A DNA stretch of 64,000 bases, from the NCBI RefSeq assembly GCF_036346855.1, contig NZ_CP107841.1, forward strand, positions 8,932,001 through 8,996,000, given 5' to 3'. The notes under the pieces were generated by a model, which had not been told where the DNA came from, did not search any database, and worked only from the letters and a program-made list of their open reading frames with translations. Positions 44,457 through 52,811 of the stretch are shown here, one piece after another. The DNA is from Streptomyces europaeiscabiei (GTDB lineage: Bacteria > Actinomycetota > Actinomycetes > Streptomycetales > Streptomycetaceae). The translations under genes and the position numbers were made by a program. Each line of letters opens with the position of its first letter. Positions within the stretch are counted from its first letter, which is position 1.

Positions 44457-45497
44457 TCAGATCACCTTCAGCCGGACCAGCGCGCCGAGCGTCAACGCGC
44501 CCGGCAGCAGCGGCAGCCAGACCGTGATGACGCGGAACGTCAGCACCACCGCGGTCGCCACGGCCACCGGACCGCCGGCCGCCACCAGGGCGACCACGAG
44601 CGCGGCCTCCACCGAGCCGAGACCGCCGGGAGTGGGCACGAGGGCGACAGCGACCGTGGCCGCGAGATACGCGAGCGCCATGTGCGTCACCGGGATGTCG
44701 AGCCCCAACGCCAGCCCCACGGCGACCAGTACGGCCGCCTGGAGCGCCGGGAACGCCAGCGAACCGCCCCAGAGCGCCAGCACACGCGCCGGCCGCATGT
44801 GCACCGAACGGGCCTCGCCCAGCGCCGTGCGCACGAACCCGAACACGGCCGTACGCAGCCGTCGTACGAGGAGAGCCACGGCCACGGCGGCGCACGCGAC
44901 GGCGACGGCCGTGATCAGCAGGGGAGTCGACGTGCCGTCGGGCAGGAGCGGGCCGAGTCGCAGTGCCCGCGGGAACGCGAACAGCAGAGCCACCAGCAGG
45001 CCGACGCGGGCGACGGACTCGGCGAGCAGATACAGCGCGAGCGCCGCCGAAGAACGGGACAGCGACACCCCGCACACCGTCATGAACCGTAGGTTCACCG
45101 CGCTCGCGCCGAGGCCGGTCGGCAGCAGATGGTTCGCCGCGCCCGCCGCGAACTGGGTGGCCACCAGCCGCCCCGTCGGCAGCCGCTCGACGAGCGCCCC
45201 CTGCCGGGTCACGGCCGCCGCGACCCACGTCAGACAGGTCACGCCGACCGCCGCGACCAGCCAGGGCCACCGGGCGGTCGCCAGGTGGGTGAAGCCCTCG
45301 GCCAGAACGGAACGGTGCCGCACGGCGACCACCAGAACCATCACGAGGGGCAGCAGACAGAGGATCCGCCGCACCGGAACACGCCGGGTGGGCCGTCGGG
45401 GGAGTGGTATCGCTGTCACACCGGGAGAGGTTCTCCGGGCCCGGCCAACAGGGGGTTGCGGGCGCGGGGACGGCGGCTGACCGACGGCGGACTTCAT
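44457..45497 (-). CDS. Lysylphosphatidylglycerol synthase TM-region / flippase-like membrane protein
   Basis: This protein of about 346 residues has eight or so hydrophobic segments, such as ILCLLPLVMVLVVAV, WPWLVAAVGVTCLTWVAAAV, LYLLAESVARVGLLVALLFA and the closing VVLTFRVITVWLPLLPGALT. The motif PTGLGASAVNLRF and YLAATVAVALVPTPGGLGSVE with AAL are diagnostic of the UPF0104/LPG synthase transmembrane family, which includes lipid-linked sugar flippases. No synthetase domain is attached. The start is uncertain: ATG 45497 or GTG near 45420 (with GGAG upstream). Short tandem repeats flank the gene on both sides, which is unusual. Confidence 0.82.
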   Translation of the reverse strand: MKSAVGQPPSPRPQPPVGRARRTSPGVTAIPLPRRPTRRVPVRRILCLLPLVMVLVVAVRHRSVLAEGFTHLATARWPWLVAAVGVTCLTWVAAAVTRQGALVERLPTGRLVATQFAAGAANHLLPTGLGASAVNLRFMTVCGVSLSRSSAALALYLLAESVARVGLLVALLFAFPRALRLGPLLPDGTSTPLLITAVAVACAAVAVALLVRRLRTAVFGFVRTALGEARSVHMRPARVLALWGGSLAFPALQAAVLVAVGLALGLDIPVTHMALAYLAATVAVALVPTPGGLGSVEAALVVALVAAGGPVAVATAVVLTFRVITVWLPLLPGALTLGALVRLKVI

Positions 45498-45511
45498 CGC
45501 GTCGGGACGTA

Positions 45512-45599
45512 CACCGTCCCAACCGGGCCTCGGCACCGTCCCAACCGGGCCTCTCCACCGTCCCAACCGGGCCTCTCCACCGTCCCAACCGGGCCTCGC
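45512..45599. repeat. Four 22-bp tandem repeats
   Basis: CACCGTCCCAACCGGGCCTC plus two bases recurs at 45512, 45534, 45556 and 45578, just upstream of the flippase-like gene and of the ABC transporter promoter. Confidence 0.9.
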
Positions 45600-45640
45600 C
45601 ACCGTTCTCACCGCGCCATGGCGTGCGCCGTCCCGCGGCC

Positions 45641-45679
45641 TTGACCTCAAGCTTGGTCGAGGTCCTAGCGTCCTCCGTA
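45641..45679 (+). promoter_or_regulatory. MerR/SoxR-type promoter with 19-bp spacer, leaderless start
   Basis: TTGACC (45641) and TAGCGT (45666) are separated by 19 bp, the long spacer typical of MerR-family-controlled promoters. The spacer holds the imperfect dyad GACCTC-N10-GAGGTC. ATG 45679 lies 7 bp after the -10 box, so the transcript likely starts at the ATG without a leader. Confidence 0.75.
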
Positions 45680-47577
45680 TGAGTATGGAGATCACCGCCT
45701 GGACCCAGCTGCAGGGCCTGATGACCGCCCAGCAACAGAACCGCCCCTTCGCCCGCGCGACGCTACGGCGTATCGGCGCCTTCGCCCGTCCACATCGTCG
45801 CCGTATCGCGTGGTTCGTCGCCCTCAGTGTCGTCACCGCGCTGCTCGCCGTGGCGACGCCGGTGCTCGCGGGGAGCGTCGTGGACGTGATCGTGTCGGCC
45901 GGGGACGAGACCCTCGTCGTCCGCCTTGCCGTGCTCATCGCCCTCATCGCGGTCGCCGAAGCGGCGCTGGGCCTGCTGGGCCGCCGCCTGTCTGCGACGC
46001 TCGGCGAGGGACTCATCCTCGATCTGCGGACCGCCGTCTTCGATCATGTGCAGCGCATGCCGGTCGCGTTCTTCACACGTACTCGTACGGGAGCGCTCGT
46101 CAGTCGTCTCAACAACGACGTCATCGGCGCCCAACGCGCCTTCAGCAACACCCTGTCCGGAGTGGTGAGCAACCTGGTCACCCTGCTGCTCACCCTCGCC
46201 GTCATGCTCACCCTCTCCTGGCAGATCACCCTGCTGTCACTCGTCCTGCTGCCCGTCTTCGTGATCCCCGCCCGGCGCATGGGCAGCCGCATGGCCCGGC
46301 TCCAGCGGGAGGCGGCCGACCTCAACGCGTCCATGGGCACCCGCATGACCGAGCGCTTCTCGGCGCCCGGTGCCACCCTGGTGAAACTCTTCGGACGGCC
46401 CGGAGACGAGTCCGCCGAGTTCGCCGAACGAGCCGGCCGGGTACGGGACATCGGCATCCGGACGGCGATGGCGCAGTCGGCGTTCATCACCGCCCTCACC
46501 CTCGTCTCGGCCCTCGCGCTCGCCCTGGTGTACGGCCTCGGCGGCTGGTTCGCACTGCGCGGCACCCTGGAGGCGGGCGCGATCGTGTCCCTGGCGCTGC
46601 TGCTGACCCGGCTGTACGCACCACTGACCGCGCTGGCCGGGGCGCGCGTGGAGATCATGAGCGCCCTGGTGAGCTTCGAGCGCGTCTTCGAGGTGCTGGA
46701 CCTCAAGCCGCTCATCGAGGAGAAGCCGGACGCCCGTGAGGTGCCCGAGGGCCCCGTGGCCGTGGAGTTCGACGACGTCCGCTTCGGTTACCCGTCCGCC
46801 GACAAGGTCTCCCTCGCCTCCCTGGAGGAGGTGGCCTCCCTCGACACCCGAGGCGGTACCGAGGTCCTGCACGGCGTCTCCTTCCGCGCCGAACCCGGCC
46901 AGACCGTCGCCCTCGTCGGCTCCTCCGGCGCCGGCAAGTCGACCGTCGCCCAACTGTTGCCGCGGCTGTACGACACGGACGCGGGCACCGTCCGCGTCGG
47001 CGGCGTCGACGTACGCGACCTCAGCGCCGCGTCGCTGCGCGGCACCCTCGGCATGGTCACCCAGGACGGCCACCTCTTCCACGACACCGTCCGCGCGAAC
47101 CTGCTTCTCGCCCGCCCCGACGCCACGGACGACGACCTGTGGGACGTCCTGCGCCGGGCCCGCCTCGACGACCTCGTACGGTCCCTGCCCGACGCCCTCG
47201 ACACCGTCGTCGGCGAACGCGGCTACCGGCTCTCAGGCGGCGAACGTCAGCGCATGACCATCGCCCGCCTGCTCCTCGCCCGCCAGCGTGTCGTCATCCT
47301 CGACGAGGCCACCGCCCACCTCGACAACACCTCGGAGGCCGCCGTCCAGGAGGCCCTCGTGGAGGCGCTGGAGGGCAGGACCGCCCTGGTCATCGCCCAC
47401 CGCCTGTCGACCGTACGCACCGCCGACCAGATCCTCGTCGTCGAGGCCGGCCGGATCGTGGAACGCGGCCGGCACGAGGAACTGCTCGCGGCGGACGGAC
47501 GGTACGCGGAGCTGTACCGGACGCAGTTCGAGAAGACGGCGGAGTCCGTCGTGGAGGCGCCGGTCGCCGCCGTGTGA
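45679..47577 (+). CDS. ABC transporter, fused permease-ATPase (exporter type)
   Basis: This 632-residue half-transporter has a six-helix membrane domain (RIAWFVALSVVTALLAVATP to LVSALALALVYGLGGWFALR) and a C-terminal ATPase. The ATPase carries Walker A LVGSSGAGKSTVAQLL near residue 414, a Q-loop VTQDGHLFHDTV, signature YRLSGGERQRMTIARLLLA near 518, Walker B RVVILDEAT and H-loop ALVIAHRLST. Before the ATPase an insert (PSADKVSLASLEEVASLDTR) lengthens the usual strand. Such homodimeric exporters pump lipids, peptides or drugs. The MerR-type promoter just upstream suggests induction by a toxic or redox-active compound. The gene seems leaderless. Confidence 0.93.
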   Translation: MSMEITAWTQLQGLMTAQQQNRPFARATLRRIGAFARPHRRRIAWFVALSVVTALLAVATPVLAGSVVDVIVSAGDETLVVRLAVLIALIAVAEAALGLLGRRLSATLGEGLILDLRTAVFDHVQRMPVAFFTRTRTGALVSRLNNDVIGAQRAFSNTLSGVVSNLVTLLLTLAVMLTLSWQITLLSLVLLPVFVIPARRMGSRMARLQREAADLNASMGTRMTERFSAPGATLVKLFGRPGDESAEFAERAGRVRDIGIRTAMAQSAFITALTLVSALALALVYGLGGWFALRGTLEAGAIVSLALLLTRLYAPLTALAGARVEIMSALVSFERVFEVLDLKPLIEEKPDAREVPEGPVAVEFDDVRFGYPSADKVSLASLEEVASLDTRGGTEVLHGVSFRAEPGQTVALVGSSGAGKSTVAQLLPRLYDTDAGTVRVGGVDVRDLSAASLRGTLGMVTQDGHLFHDTVRANLLLARPDATDDDLWDVLRRARLDDLVRSLPDALDTVVGERGYRLSGGERQRMTIARLLLARQRVVILDEATAHLDNTSEAAVQEALVEALEGRTALVIAHRLSTVRTADQILVVEAGRIVERGRHEELLAADGRYAELYRTQFEKTAESVVEAPVAAV

Positions 47578-47591
47578 GCCGCGTAGGAGGC

Positions 47592-47729
47592 CCGCGGTTC
47601 CCCGGGGTCCATCCCCCGACACCGGTCGCCGCGCGGGCGGCACCGATCGGCTCGGACTCCGGGGAACCGCGGTGCACCGGCCGGACCGTGAGAAGGAGAA
47701 CCGCGGGCACCCGGACTGCCCGTTCTCCC
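47592..47729. terminator. Convergent terminator region with two inverted repeats
   Basis: CCGCGGTTCCCCGG at 47592 is mirrored at 47659-47672 across 53 bp. A second hairpin pairs GGAGAAC (47695) with GTTCTCC (47722). They lie between the convergent ABC transporter and phosphoesterase genes. Confidence 0.6.
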
Positions 47730-47841
47730 TCACGTCGACGGCGAGGTCCGAGTCGCCGGACAAAGACCCCGCCTCGGGGCTCGCCAAGGGCGCCGCGCGA
47801 GGGCCCGGGACGGCCGACACCCCCGGCCGGGGCGACGGGCC

Positions 47842-48597
47842 CTACGCACCGTCCGCTCCCGCACCGTGCGCCCGGTCCACCGGCAGCCGGTACACCGCGA
47901 AGGCGCGCCGGATGACCGGCTGGGCGACATTGCGGACCCGTACACCACCGCTGGTGATGCCGTGTTCTGTGCCCAAGTGTGCGTGGCCGTGGACGGCGAG
48001 GTCGGCGCCGGACTCGTCCATCGCCTCGGCCAGCAGATAGCTGCCGAGGAAGGGGTAGCTCTCCAGTGGCTCACCGACGAGCGTGTCCGGTACGGGGGAG
48101 AAGTGGGTGAGCGCGATACGGACCGCGCAGCCGTCCTGCGCCAACGCGTCGAGGGCGCGGCGCAGCTCGTCCGCGAGTGCCCGGGTGTGACGGACGAAGG
48201 CCTTCATCTCGGGTTCGCCGAACTCGCTGCCGCCGCGCCCGGCGAAGCCGCCGCCGAACCCCTTCGTCCCGGCGACCCCGACCCGTACCCCGTCGACCCG
48301 GACGACGGTTCCCTCGCCCTCCAGTACGGTCACGCCCGCGTCCCGCAGCACGGCCGTCACGTCCTCGGGGCGCTCGGCGTGGTGGTCGTGGTTCCCGAGG
48401 ACGGCGATCACCGGAACCGGCAGCCCCGCCACCTCACCGGCGACGACCCGGGCCTCCTCCGGCGTGCCGTGGCGGGTGAGGTCCCCGGCGAGCAGCAGCA
48501 GGTCGGCGTGGTCGGGCAGCGTGTCGAAGGCAGGGCGGAGCAGACCTCGGCTGTCCGGGCCCAGATGGATGTCCCCGACGGCCGCGACCCGGATCAC
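47842..48597 (-). CDS. Calcineurin-like metallophosphoesterase
   Basis: This 251-residue phosphoesterase has the metal-binding motifs in order: VAAVGDIHLGPDS (DxH), LLLLAGDLTRHG (GD), VIAVLGNHDHHAE (GNHD), IALTHFSPV (H) and LAVHGHAHLG (GHxH). It lacks a signal peptide and is cytoplasmic. It starts at GTG 48597, overlapping the BON-domain gene stop by 4 bp (GTGA), so translation is coupled. The family includes phosphodiesterases of cyclic nucleotides and other phosphoesters; the specific substrate is not evident. Confidence 0.9.
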   Translation of the reverse strand: MIRVAAVGDIHLGPDSRGLLRPAFDTLPDHADLLLLAGDLTRHGTPEEARVVAGEVAGLPVPVIAVLGNHDHHAERPEDVTAVLRDAGVTVLEGEGTVVRVDGVRVGVAGTKGFGGGFAGRGGSEFGEPEMKAFVRHTRALADELRRALDALAQDGCAVRIALTHFSPVPDTLVGEPLESYPFLGSYLLAEAMDESGADLAVHGHAHLGTEHGITSGGVRVRNVAQPVIRRAFAVYRLPVDRAHGAGADGA

Positions 48598-48902
48598 GAC
48601 AGCTCCTCGGGACGGTGGTCGGGCACGGTGACGTCGGCCAGCGCGATGTCGGCCCGCACGGCCACGCCCGGCAGTTCCTCCGCCGCGATGCGCAGTATCT
48701 TCTCCCGGTCGGCCGGGGTGGACGCCGAGCCGGTGATGTGCACGGCGTCGCCGCGTGCCTCGATCCGCATCCCGAGTTCGGCCAGCTCGCTCCGGGCGAG
48801 CCGCTCCTCCAGGTGGGCTATGCGGTACTCGGAGTGCGCCGCCGGGTGTGCGGCACGGTTCCCCGGCCCGTTCACCGGTGAGTGGTCATGTCCTGTCGCC
48901 AT
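48594..48902 (-). CDS. BON-domain small protein
   Basis: This 102-residue protein has a BON-like fold: EYRIAHLEERLARSELAELG, then MRIEARGDAVHITGSASTPA and DREKILRIAAEELPGVAVRA. The first 22 residues are His/Gly/Pro-rich. BON domains usually bind phospholipids or help position periplasmic proteins, yet no signal peptide is present. Coupled on one side to the phosphoesterase (GTGA overlap) and on the other overlapping the end of the frameshifted nucleotidyltransferase gene. The three likely form one operon. Confidence 0.8.
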   Translation of the reverse strand: MATGHDHSPVNGPGNRAAHPAAHSEYRIAHLEERLARSELAELGMRIEARGDAVHITGSASTPADREKILRIAAEELPGVAVRADIALADVTVPDHRPEELS

Positions 48903-49498
48903 CGCCGGTCTCCTCCGGCTCGATCACATTCAGGCGTTCCAGCAGATAGAGGAAGGCCGCCTGCATCGGCTCGGCACTCCTGCCGTACCCGGCTCCAGTC
49001 GATCTTCTCGCGCAGGGTGCGGGCGATCGGCAGCACGGCACCGAAGTCGCAGTAGTGCTCGGAGAACGCCCGGAGGCGCCCGACGAGCAGATCCGTCGCG
49101 GCGAGCACGGGCATCCACACGGACTGGACCGACAGCACCTCTGCCCGGTCCAGCAGTTCCCGGCTGACCGGCGCCCGGGACGGCCGGAAGATCAGGTCGA
49201 CCTCCTGGCCCTGGCTCCGCGTCTTCAGCAGCCAGACCTCGGGCGGCTCGACCACGGTCAGCCCAGCGGCCTGAAGCGTGCCGGTGACCGCGCCGATGTC
49301 CTCCGGCAGCACACAGAAGTCGACGTCGTGCTGGAGCGTCCCCGGGCCGCCGTGCGCGTACACAGCGACCCCGCCCGCCAGCGCGAAGGAGTGCTCACCG
49401 GCCTTGAGCAGCGAGGCGACCTCCTTGGCCGCTTCCAGGATGGCCTGGGACCGATCGGGAGCAAGCCCGTCGTCGTCCGGGCCCGCGGGATCACCCAT
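48886..49498 (-). pseudogene. Nucleotidyltransferase-like protein, single C-terminal frameshift
   Basis: About 205 residues. The nucleotidyltransferase core is AGEHSFALAGGVAVYAHGGP followed by TLQHDVDFCVLPEDIGAVTG, close to the AbiEii/DUF6036 group (GG-x-D-x-D pattern). Up to TLREKIDWSRVRQECRA the frame is normal. Then the original frame runs on into unrelated sequence, while the next frame gives PMQAAFLYLLERLNVIEPEE and stops at 48886 exactly over the BON start. One missing base near 48965 explains this. It may be a true mutation or a sequence error. ATG 49498 follows GGTGGA. Confidence 0.7.
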
Positions 49499-49836
49499 GT
49501 TTTCCACCCCGCTCGGGTCAGCAAACGGTCAGCATCGGGCGCGGGAGCGTCCCAGCTTGCTGACCAGGTGGCCGCCATGACAGGGGGTTTGGACACAGGC
49601 GCCTGGCTCCCGCTTGGGAACGTTCGCCGCGTGACCTGCTGCGCCACGATCACCTCGGCTGCGAGCGGGGCTGGTCCAAGGTCGGCAGGTCAGCTGGTTG
49701 CCCCGCCACCTGGGGGCAGCACGGGTAGGCCATGATGCGTGTCCGAGGGAGGGACGGGCGGCGCCCGACCCGTACATGCGACAGGGGAGCCTCCGTATCC
49801 GCCATGCCGCCGCCTCCCAGCAGCGATACTGGATGC

Positions 49837-50199
49837 ATGGACACGACGATCAACGACCCCCGTGCCGAGGTGCTGCGAGACCGCTACCGTAGCCGACTGC
49901 CCGAGCGCTTGCAGGAGCTGGCCGGCCCCGTCGAGGGCAACGTGGACCTGCCCCTCCACATCGTCTGGTCCGGGAGGACGAGTTACAGCCTGGACCGTGC
50001 GAAGTCCCGCATGACGCTCTACCGGACCGTCCTCGCCGAAGGACTGAGTGAGGACCTGGTGGCTCTCCTGCATCACCGGCTGCTCACCGAGCAGTGGCCC
50101 GTCCTGCGGCGCTTGATCAGTCCCTACATCCGCGAGGTCTGGGAGGACGCCTTCCCTGAGCTGCTCCGCACTGCTCTCGCCGATACGACCGCCGCGTGA
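49837..50199 (+). CDS. Hypothetical protein paired with AbiEii-like gene
   Basis: This 120-residue soluble, mainly helical protein (ERLQELAGPVEGNVDLPLHI, LDRAKSRMTLYRTVLAEGLS, LTEQWPVLRRLISPYIREVW) has no family I recognise. Its stop overlaps the GTG of the nucleotidyltransferase by 4 bp (GTGA), the arrangement usual for a regulatory or antitoxin partner. No helix-turn-helix is evident, so it would not be an AbiEi-type antitoxin. The ATG at 49837 lacks a clear ribosome binding site; the next upstream ATGs give low-complexity sequence. Confidence 0.6.
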   Translation: MDTTINDPRAEVLRDRYRSRLPERLQELAGPVEGNVDLPLHIVWSGRTSYSLDRAKSRMTLYRTVLAEGLSEDLVALLHHRLLTEQWPVLRRLISPYIREVWEDAFPELLRTALADTTAA

Positions 50200-50855
50200 A
50201 GCTCACTCCGCTCCACGAGCGTCTCCTCGCTGACATCCTCGACCTCGGCTCCCCCTACCCGCTGGTCCTCACCGGTGGATACGCCGTGCAGGCCCACGGC
50301 CTGGTCGAACGCTTCAGCCGTGACCTCGACGTCGCCACCGAGAACCCCGCTCCGATGCAGGAGATCGTCGCCTCACTCACAGCAGGCCTCAGTGCGCGCG
50401 GATGGCGGACCACGCACGTCCAGACCGATCCCCTCAGCGGCCGGTTCCTCGTCACCGATCCGGACACCGGCGAGGAGTGCGAGGTCGACGTCCTCAAGGA
50501 GGCGTTCTGGGCTCCGCCTGCCCAGACCCCCTACGGCCCCGTTCTTTCCCTCGACGACGTGATCGGCACCAAGGTCCGTGCCCTCGCCGACCGCGGCACC
50601 GTCCGCGACCTCATCGACGTCCAGGCTGCCTCCCGCCACCGCTCCATCGCCGACCTCGAATCCCTGGGCCGCCGCCGCGCCCACGACGAGTTCAGCCTCG
50701 AAGACCTCCGGGACCGGCTCATCGGCGCGGACTGGTACGAGGATGAGGACTACACCGCGTACGGGCTCACCTCCCGACAGATCGAAGAACTCAAGGCGTG
50801 GGCGCTGGAGTGGGCGGAGGATCTGGGTGCGCGGATCCATGACGAGAACGCCTGA
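50196..50855 (+). CDS. AbiEii/AbiGii-like nucleotidyltransferase, possible toxin
   Basis: This 219-residue protein has the nucleotidyltransferase fold motif LTGGYAVQAHGLVERFSRDL with DVATEN (GG then DxD), a later acidic strand ECEVDVLKE, and the conserved LDDVIGTKVRALADRGTVRD with LIDVQA that completes the fold. This matches the AbiEii toxin group, whose members transfer nucleotides to tRNA 3' ends in the related MenT toxins. The preceding coupled gene may be its antitoxin. Start is GTG 50196. A second, frameshifted nucleotidyltransferase is on the other strand 700 bp away. Confidence 0.82.
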   Translation: MKLTPLHERLLADILDLGSPYPLVLTGGYAVQAHGLVERFSRDLDVATENPAPMQEIVASLTAGLSARGWRTTHVQTDPLSGRFLVTDPDTGEECEVDVLKEAFWAPPAQTPYGPVLSLDDVIGTKVRALADRGTVRDLIDVQAASRHRSIADLESLGRRRAHDEFSLEDLRDRLIGADWYEDEDYTAYGLTSRQIEELKAWALEWAEDLGARIHDENA

Positions 50856-50918
50856 GAGGCGGTCGTCGCGTCCATCCCGCCTCTACCGCCGTTGCAACGA
50901 GAAAATGCGGTGTAACCC

Positions 50919-51080
50919 GCCCGTTCTCATCGAATCGATGAACTCGTACTTGCTCGCTACCGGGGATCCCTCGCGAATTACGCTGCGGGCTTTTTCAGGA
51001 AGGCGTTCTCCTGCTCAAGTTTCCGGTTCCGGCGTCGCAGCTCCTACAGCAGCCCGTGCAGCCGGGCGAGTTGATCCATC
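50919..51080 (-). pseudogene. IS3-family transposase remnant
   Basis: The minus strand reads MDQLARLHGLL, a stop, ELRRRNRKLEQENAFLKKPA, a stop, and in another frame SKYEFIDSM. This is the coiled-coil end of OrfA and the start of OrfB of an IS3-type transposase, broken by stops and a frameshift. The rest is missing. The surrounding 50856-51282 region holds no other gene. Confidence 0.75.
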
Positions 51081-51282
51081 ACTCGGATACCTGGTCGCGC
51101 TTGCTTCTGGGGGTGGTGGGATCGGGGTCTGCGGTGGTCCACGCCCACGATGAGCAAGGCACTTGGTCTGAACTGAGTCCGCCGCGATCCAGCATCTGCC
51201 CACGTGCGTGGGAGTGGAGCCTGCGAACGTGGAACAGGTGCTTACGGAAGGCGGTGTGTCTTCCCTTCCGGTTACGCAAGCG

Positions 51283-51307
51283 CTTATCTGACGTATCGTC
51301 AGATAAG
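51283..51307. promoter_or_regulatory. Perfect 25-nt palindrome, orphan operator candidate
   Basis: CTTATCTGACG-TAT-CGTCAGATAAG is perfectly symmetric (11-bp arms) and AT-rich for this genome, as TetR-type operators are. No regulator gene is adjacent; panD starts 233 bp downstream. Confidence 0.6.
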
Positions 51308-51453
51308 TCTGTGTCTGGTCAGAGTCGGTCCTCGAGCATTCCGAGACCGGCGTTCGAACAGGTGGTTGGTCGGCGGCGATATGACAGCCTGGTTCGTACG
51401 GAAGCGCAGGCAGGGAGCCTTCGCGTCAGAATGAAGCGATGTTCCTCACAGTC

Positions 51454-51482
51454 TTCGAGTCCAACGTGCGCCCGTGTAGGGT
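51454..51482 (+). promoter_or_regulatory. Possible panD promoter
   Basis: TTCGAG and TAGGGT with a 17-bp spacer lie about 58 bp upstream of panD. Confidence 0.35.
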
Positions 51483-51539
51483 GAAGAAAGCCCTTGACCT
51501 GCAGAAAGCAGGCAGGGAGCCGTCTTCCAGGAGTCCAAG

Positions 51540-51959
51540 ATGCTGCGAACTTTGATCAAGTCCAAGATCCACCGCGCCACGGTCACCCAGGCCGACCTGC
51601 ACTACGTCGGGTCCGTGACCATCGACGCCGACCTGCTGGACGCCGCCGACCTGCTGCCGGGCGAGCTCGTGCACATCGTCGACATCACCAACGGCGCCCG
51701 TCTGGAGACGTACGTCATCGAGGGCGAGCGAGGGTCGGGGGTCGTCGGGATCAACGGTGCCGCGGCCCATCTCGTCCATCCCGGGGACCTGGTGATCATC
51801 ATCAGCTACGCTCAGGTCTCCGACGCCGAGGCCCGTGCCCTGGAGCCCAGGATCGTGCACGTGGACCGCGACAACCGGATCGTGGCCCTGGGCTCGGACG
51901 CCTCCGAGCCCGTGCCGGGTTCGGACCAGCGGCGCAGCCCGCAGGCCGTCACCGTCTGA
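51540..51959 (+). CDS. panD: Aspartate 1-decarboxylase
   Basis: This 139-residue pyruvoyl enzyme converts L-aspartate to beta-alanine for pantothenate and CoA synthesis. The self-cleavage site is Gly24-Ser25 in [16 protein letters not shown], which creates the pyruvoyl group. Other family marks are [24 protein letters not shown] sequence ([16 protein letters not shown]), [20 protein letters not shown] and the C-terminal [11 protein letters not shown]. The ATG has AGGAG at 8 nt. The protein carries about 20 extra C-terminal residues. The GNAT gene 46 bp downstream is probably cotranscribed. Confidence 0.96.
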   Translation: MLRTLIKSKIHRATVTQADLHYVGSVTIDADLLDAADLLPGELVHIVDITNGARLETYVIEGERGSGVVGINGAAAHLVHPGDLVIIISYAQVSDAEARALEPRIVHVDRDNRIVALGSDASEPVPGSDQRRSPQAVTV

Positions 51960-52005
51960 GGCCACGCGGCCGCCCGGCGTCACTGATCCGCACGCGAGGA
52001 GTGCC

Positions 52006-52350
52006 ATGAGCGACGTACAGATCCGTGACGACCGGGCAGCCGGCCGGCTGGAGGCCTTCGCCGGCGACGAACTGGCCGGTCACATCCAGTACTTCGTCCT
52101 CGAATCCCCACAGGGCGCGCTGGTCCCGGTCCACACGATCGTCGACTCCGCACACGAGGGACAGGGCATCGCGGGCTCACTGGCCCGGGAGTTGTACGGC
52201 ATCGCGGCCCGCGAGGGCGTCGTCGTCGCGCCGCTGTGCCCTTACGTCGTCAGGTGGGCTGAACGCCACCCCGAGGAGGCCCCGGCCGTCGGTCCGGAGC
52301 TGCTACGGGCCGCCAAGGACTGGCTGATCGCCCACCCCGAGGGCTTCTGA
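52006..52350 (+). CDS. GNAT-like N-acetyltransferase (YjdJ/COG2388 type)
   Basis: This 114-residue minimal acetyltransferase has the acetyl-CoA-binding segment VHTIVDSAHEGQGIAGSLAR, followed by PLCPYVVRWAERHPE, the typical ending of COG2388 proteins. The N-terminus DDRAAGRLEAFAGDELAGHI is the usual beta-rich opening. GAGGAG precedes ATG 52006. It lies behind panD. The substrate of this family is unknown; with PanD, a role in modifying or maturing small metabolites or proteins is only a guess. Confidence 0.85.
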   Translation: MSDVQIRDDRAAGRLEAFAGDELAGHIQYFVLESPQGALVPVHTIVDSAHEGQGIAGSLARELYGIAAREGVVVAPLCPYVVRWAERHPEEAPAVGPELLRAAKDWLIAHPEGF

Positions 52351-52468
52351 GGAATCCGTCGGCGGGAGCCGGCACGGCGGCTCCCGTCGACCGGGGGACT
52401 GCCCGTGCGGGGGACGGGTACCCGTGCCACCGGTCCATCGCCGACGTACCTCATGGCTGGAGGACGCG

Positions 52469-52672
52469 ATGACACACCCAGACCCGGACCCCGTGCGCCC
52501 CGGCCCCACCCCGGGACCGGGCCCCGACCGTCCGGAACCCTTCCCGCAGCCCCCGTTCCCCGACCCCGTCCCCACCCCCGACCCCCGTCCCACCCCGACC
52601 CCGGACCCGGTGCCGAACCCCCCGGGCCCGGACCCGGTGCCGGGGGAGCCGAGGCCGGGACCCTTGTCCTAG
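52469..52672 (+). CDS. Short proline-rich protein
   Basis: This 67-residue protein consists almost wholly of Pro-Asp, Pro-Gly and Pro-Thr runs (PFPDPVPTPDPRPTPTPDP). ATG 52469 has GGAGG at 5 nt and a clear terminator follows 25 bp after the stop, so it is probably expressed. Composition alone would be weak evidence. It is an unstructured peptide without signal sequence; function unknown. Confidence 0.55.
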   Translation: MTHPDPDPVRPGPTPGPGPDRPEPFPQPPFPDPVPTPDPRPTPTPDPVPNPPGPDPVPGEPRPGPLS

Positions 52673-52696
52673 CAAGTGGTCAGGTGGCAGAAGAAA

Positions 52697-52726
52697 GGCC
52701 CGGCATGGACGTTTCCATGCCGGGCC
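52697..52726. terminator. Terminator, 13-bp stem
   Basis: Perfect repeat GGCCCGGCATGGA around CGTT, preceded by AAGAAA, after the proline-rich gene. Confidence 0.85.
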
Positions 52727-52741
52727 ACATCTCCCACCTCA

Positions 52742-52765
52742 GGGGCGCGGGGAACTGCGCGACCA
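52742..52765. repeat. Dispersed repeat, short copy C (inverted)
   Basis: GGGGCGCGGGGAACTGCGCG is the reverse complement of the hairpin side of the repeats at 42741 and 61930. It lies before the gnd stop. Confidence 0.7.
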
Positions 52766-52811
52766 GCCACCGACGACCTGCGGCCGTCGACCGATCCGCG
52801 CTCTCGCTCCT

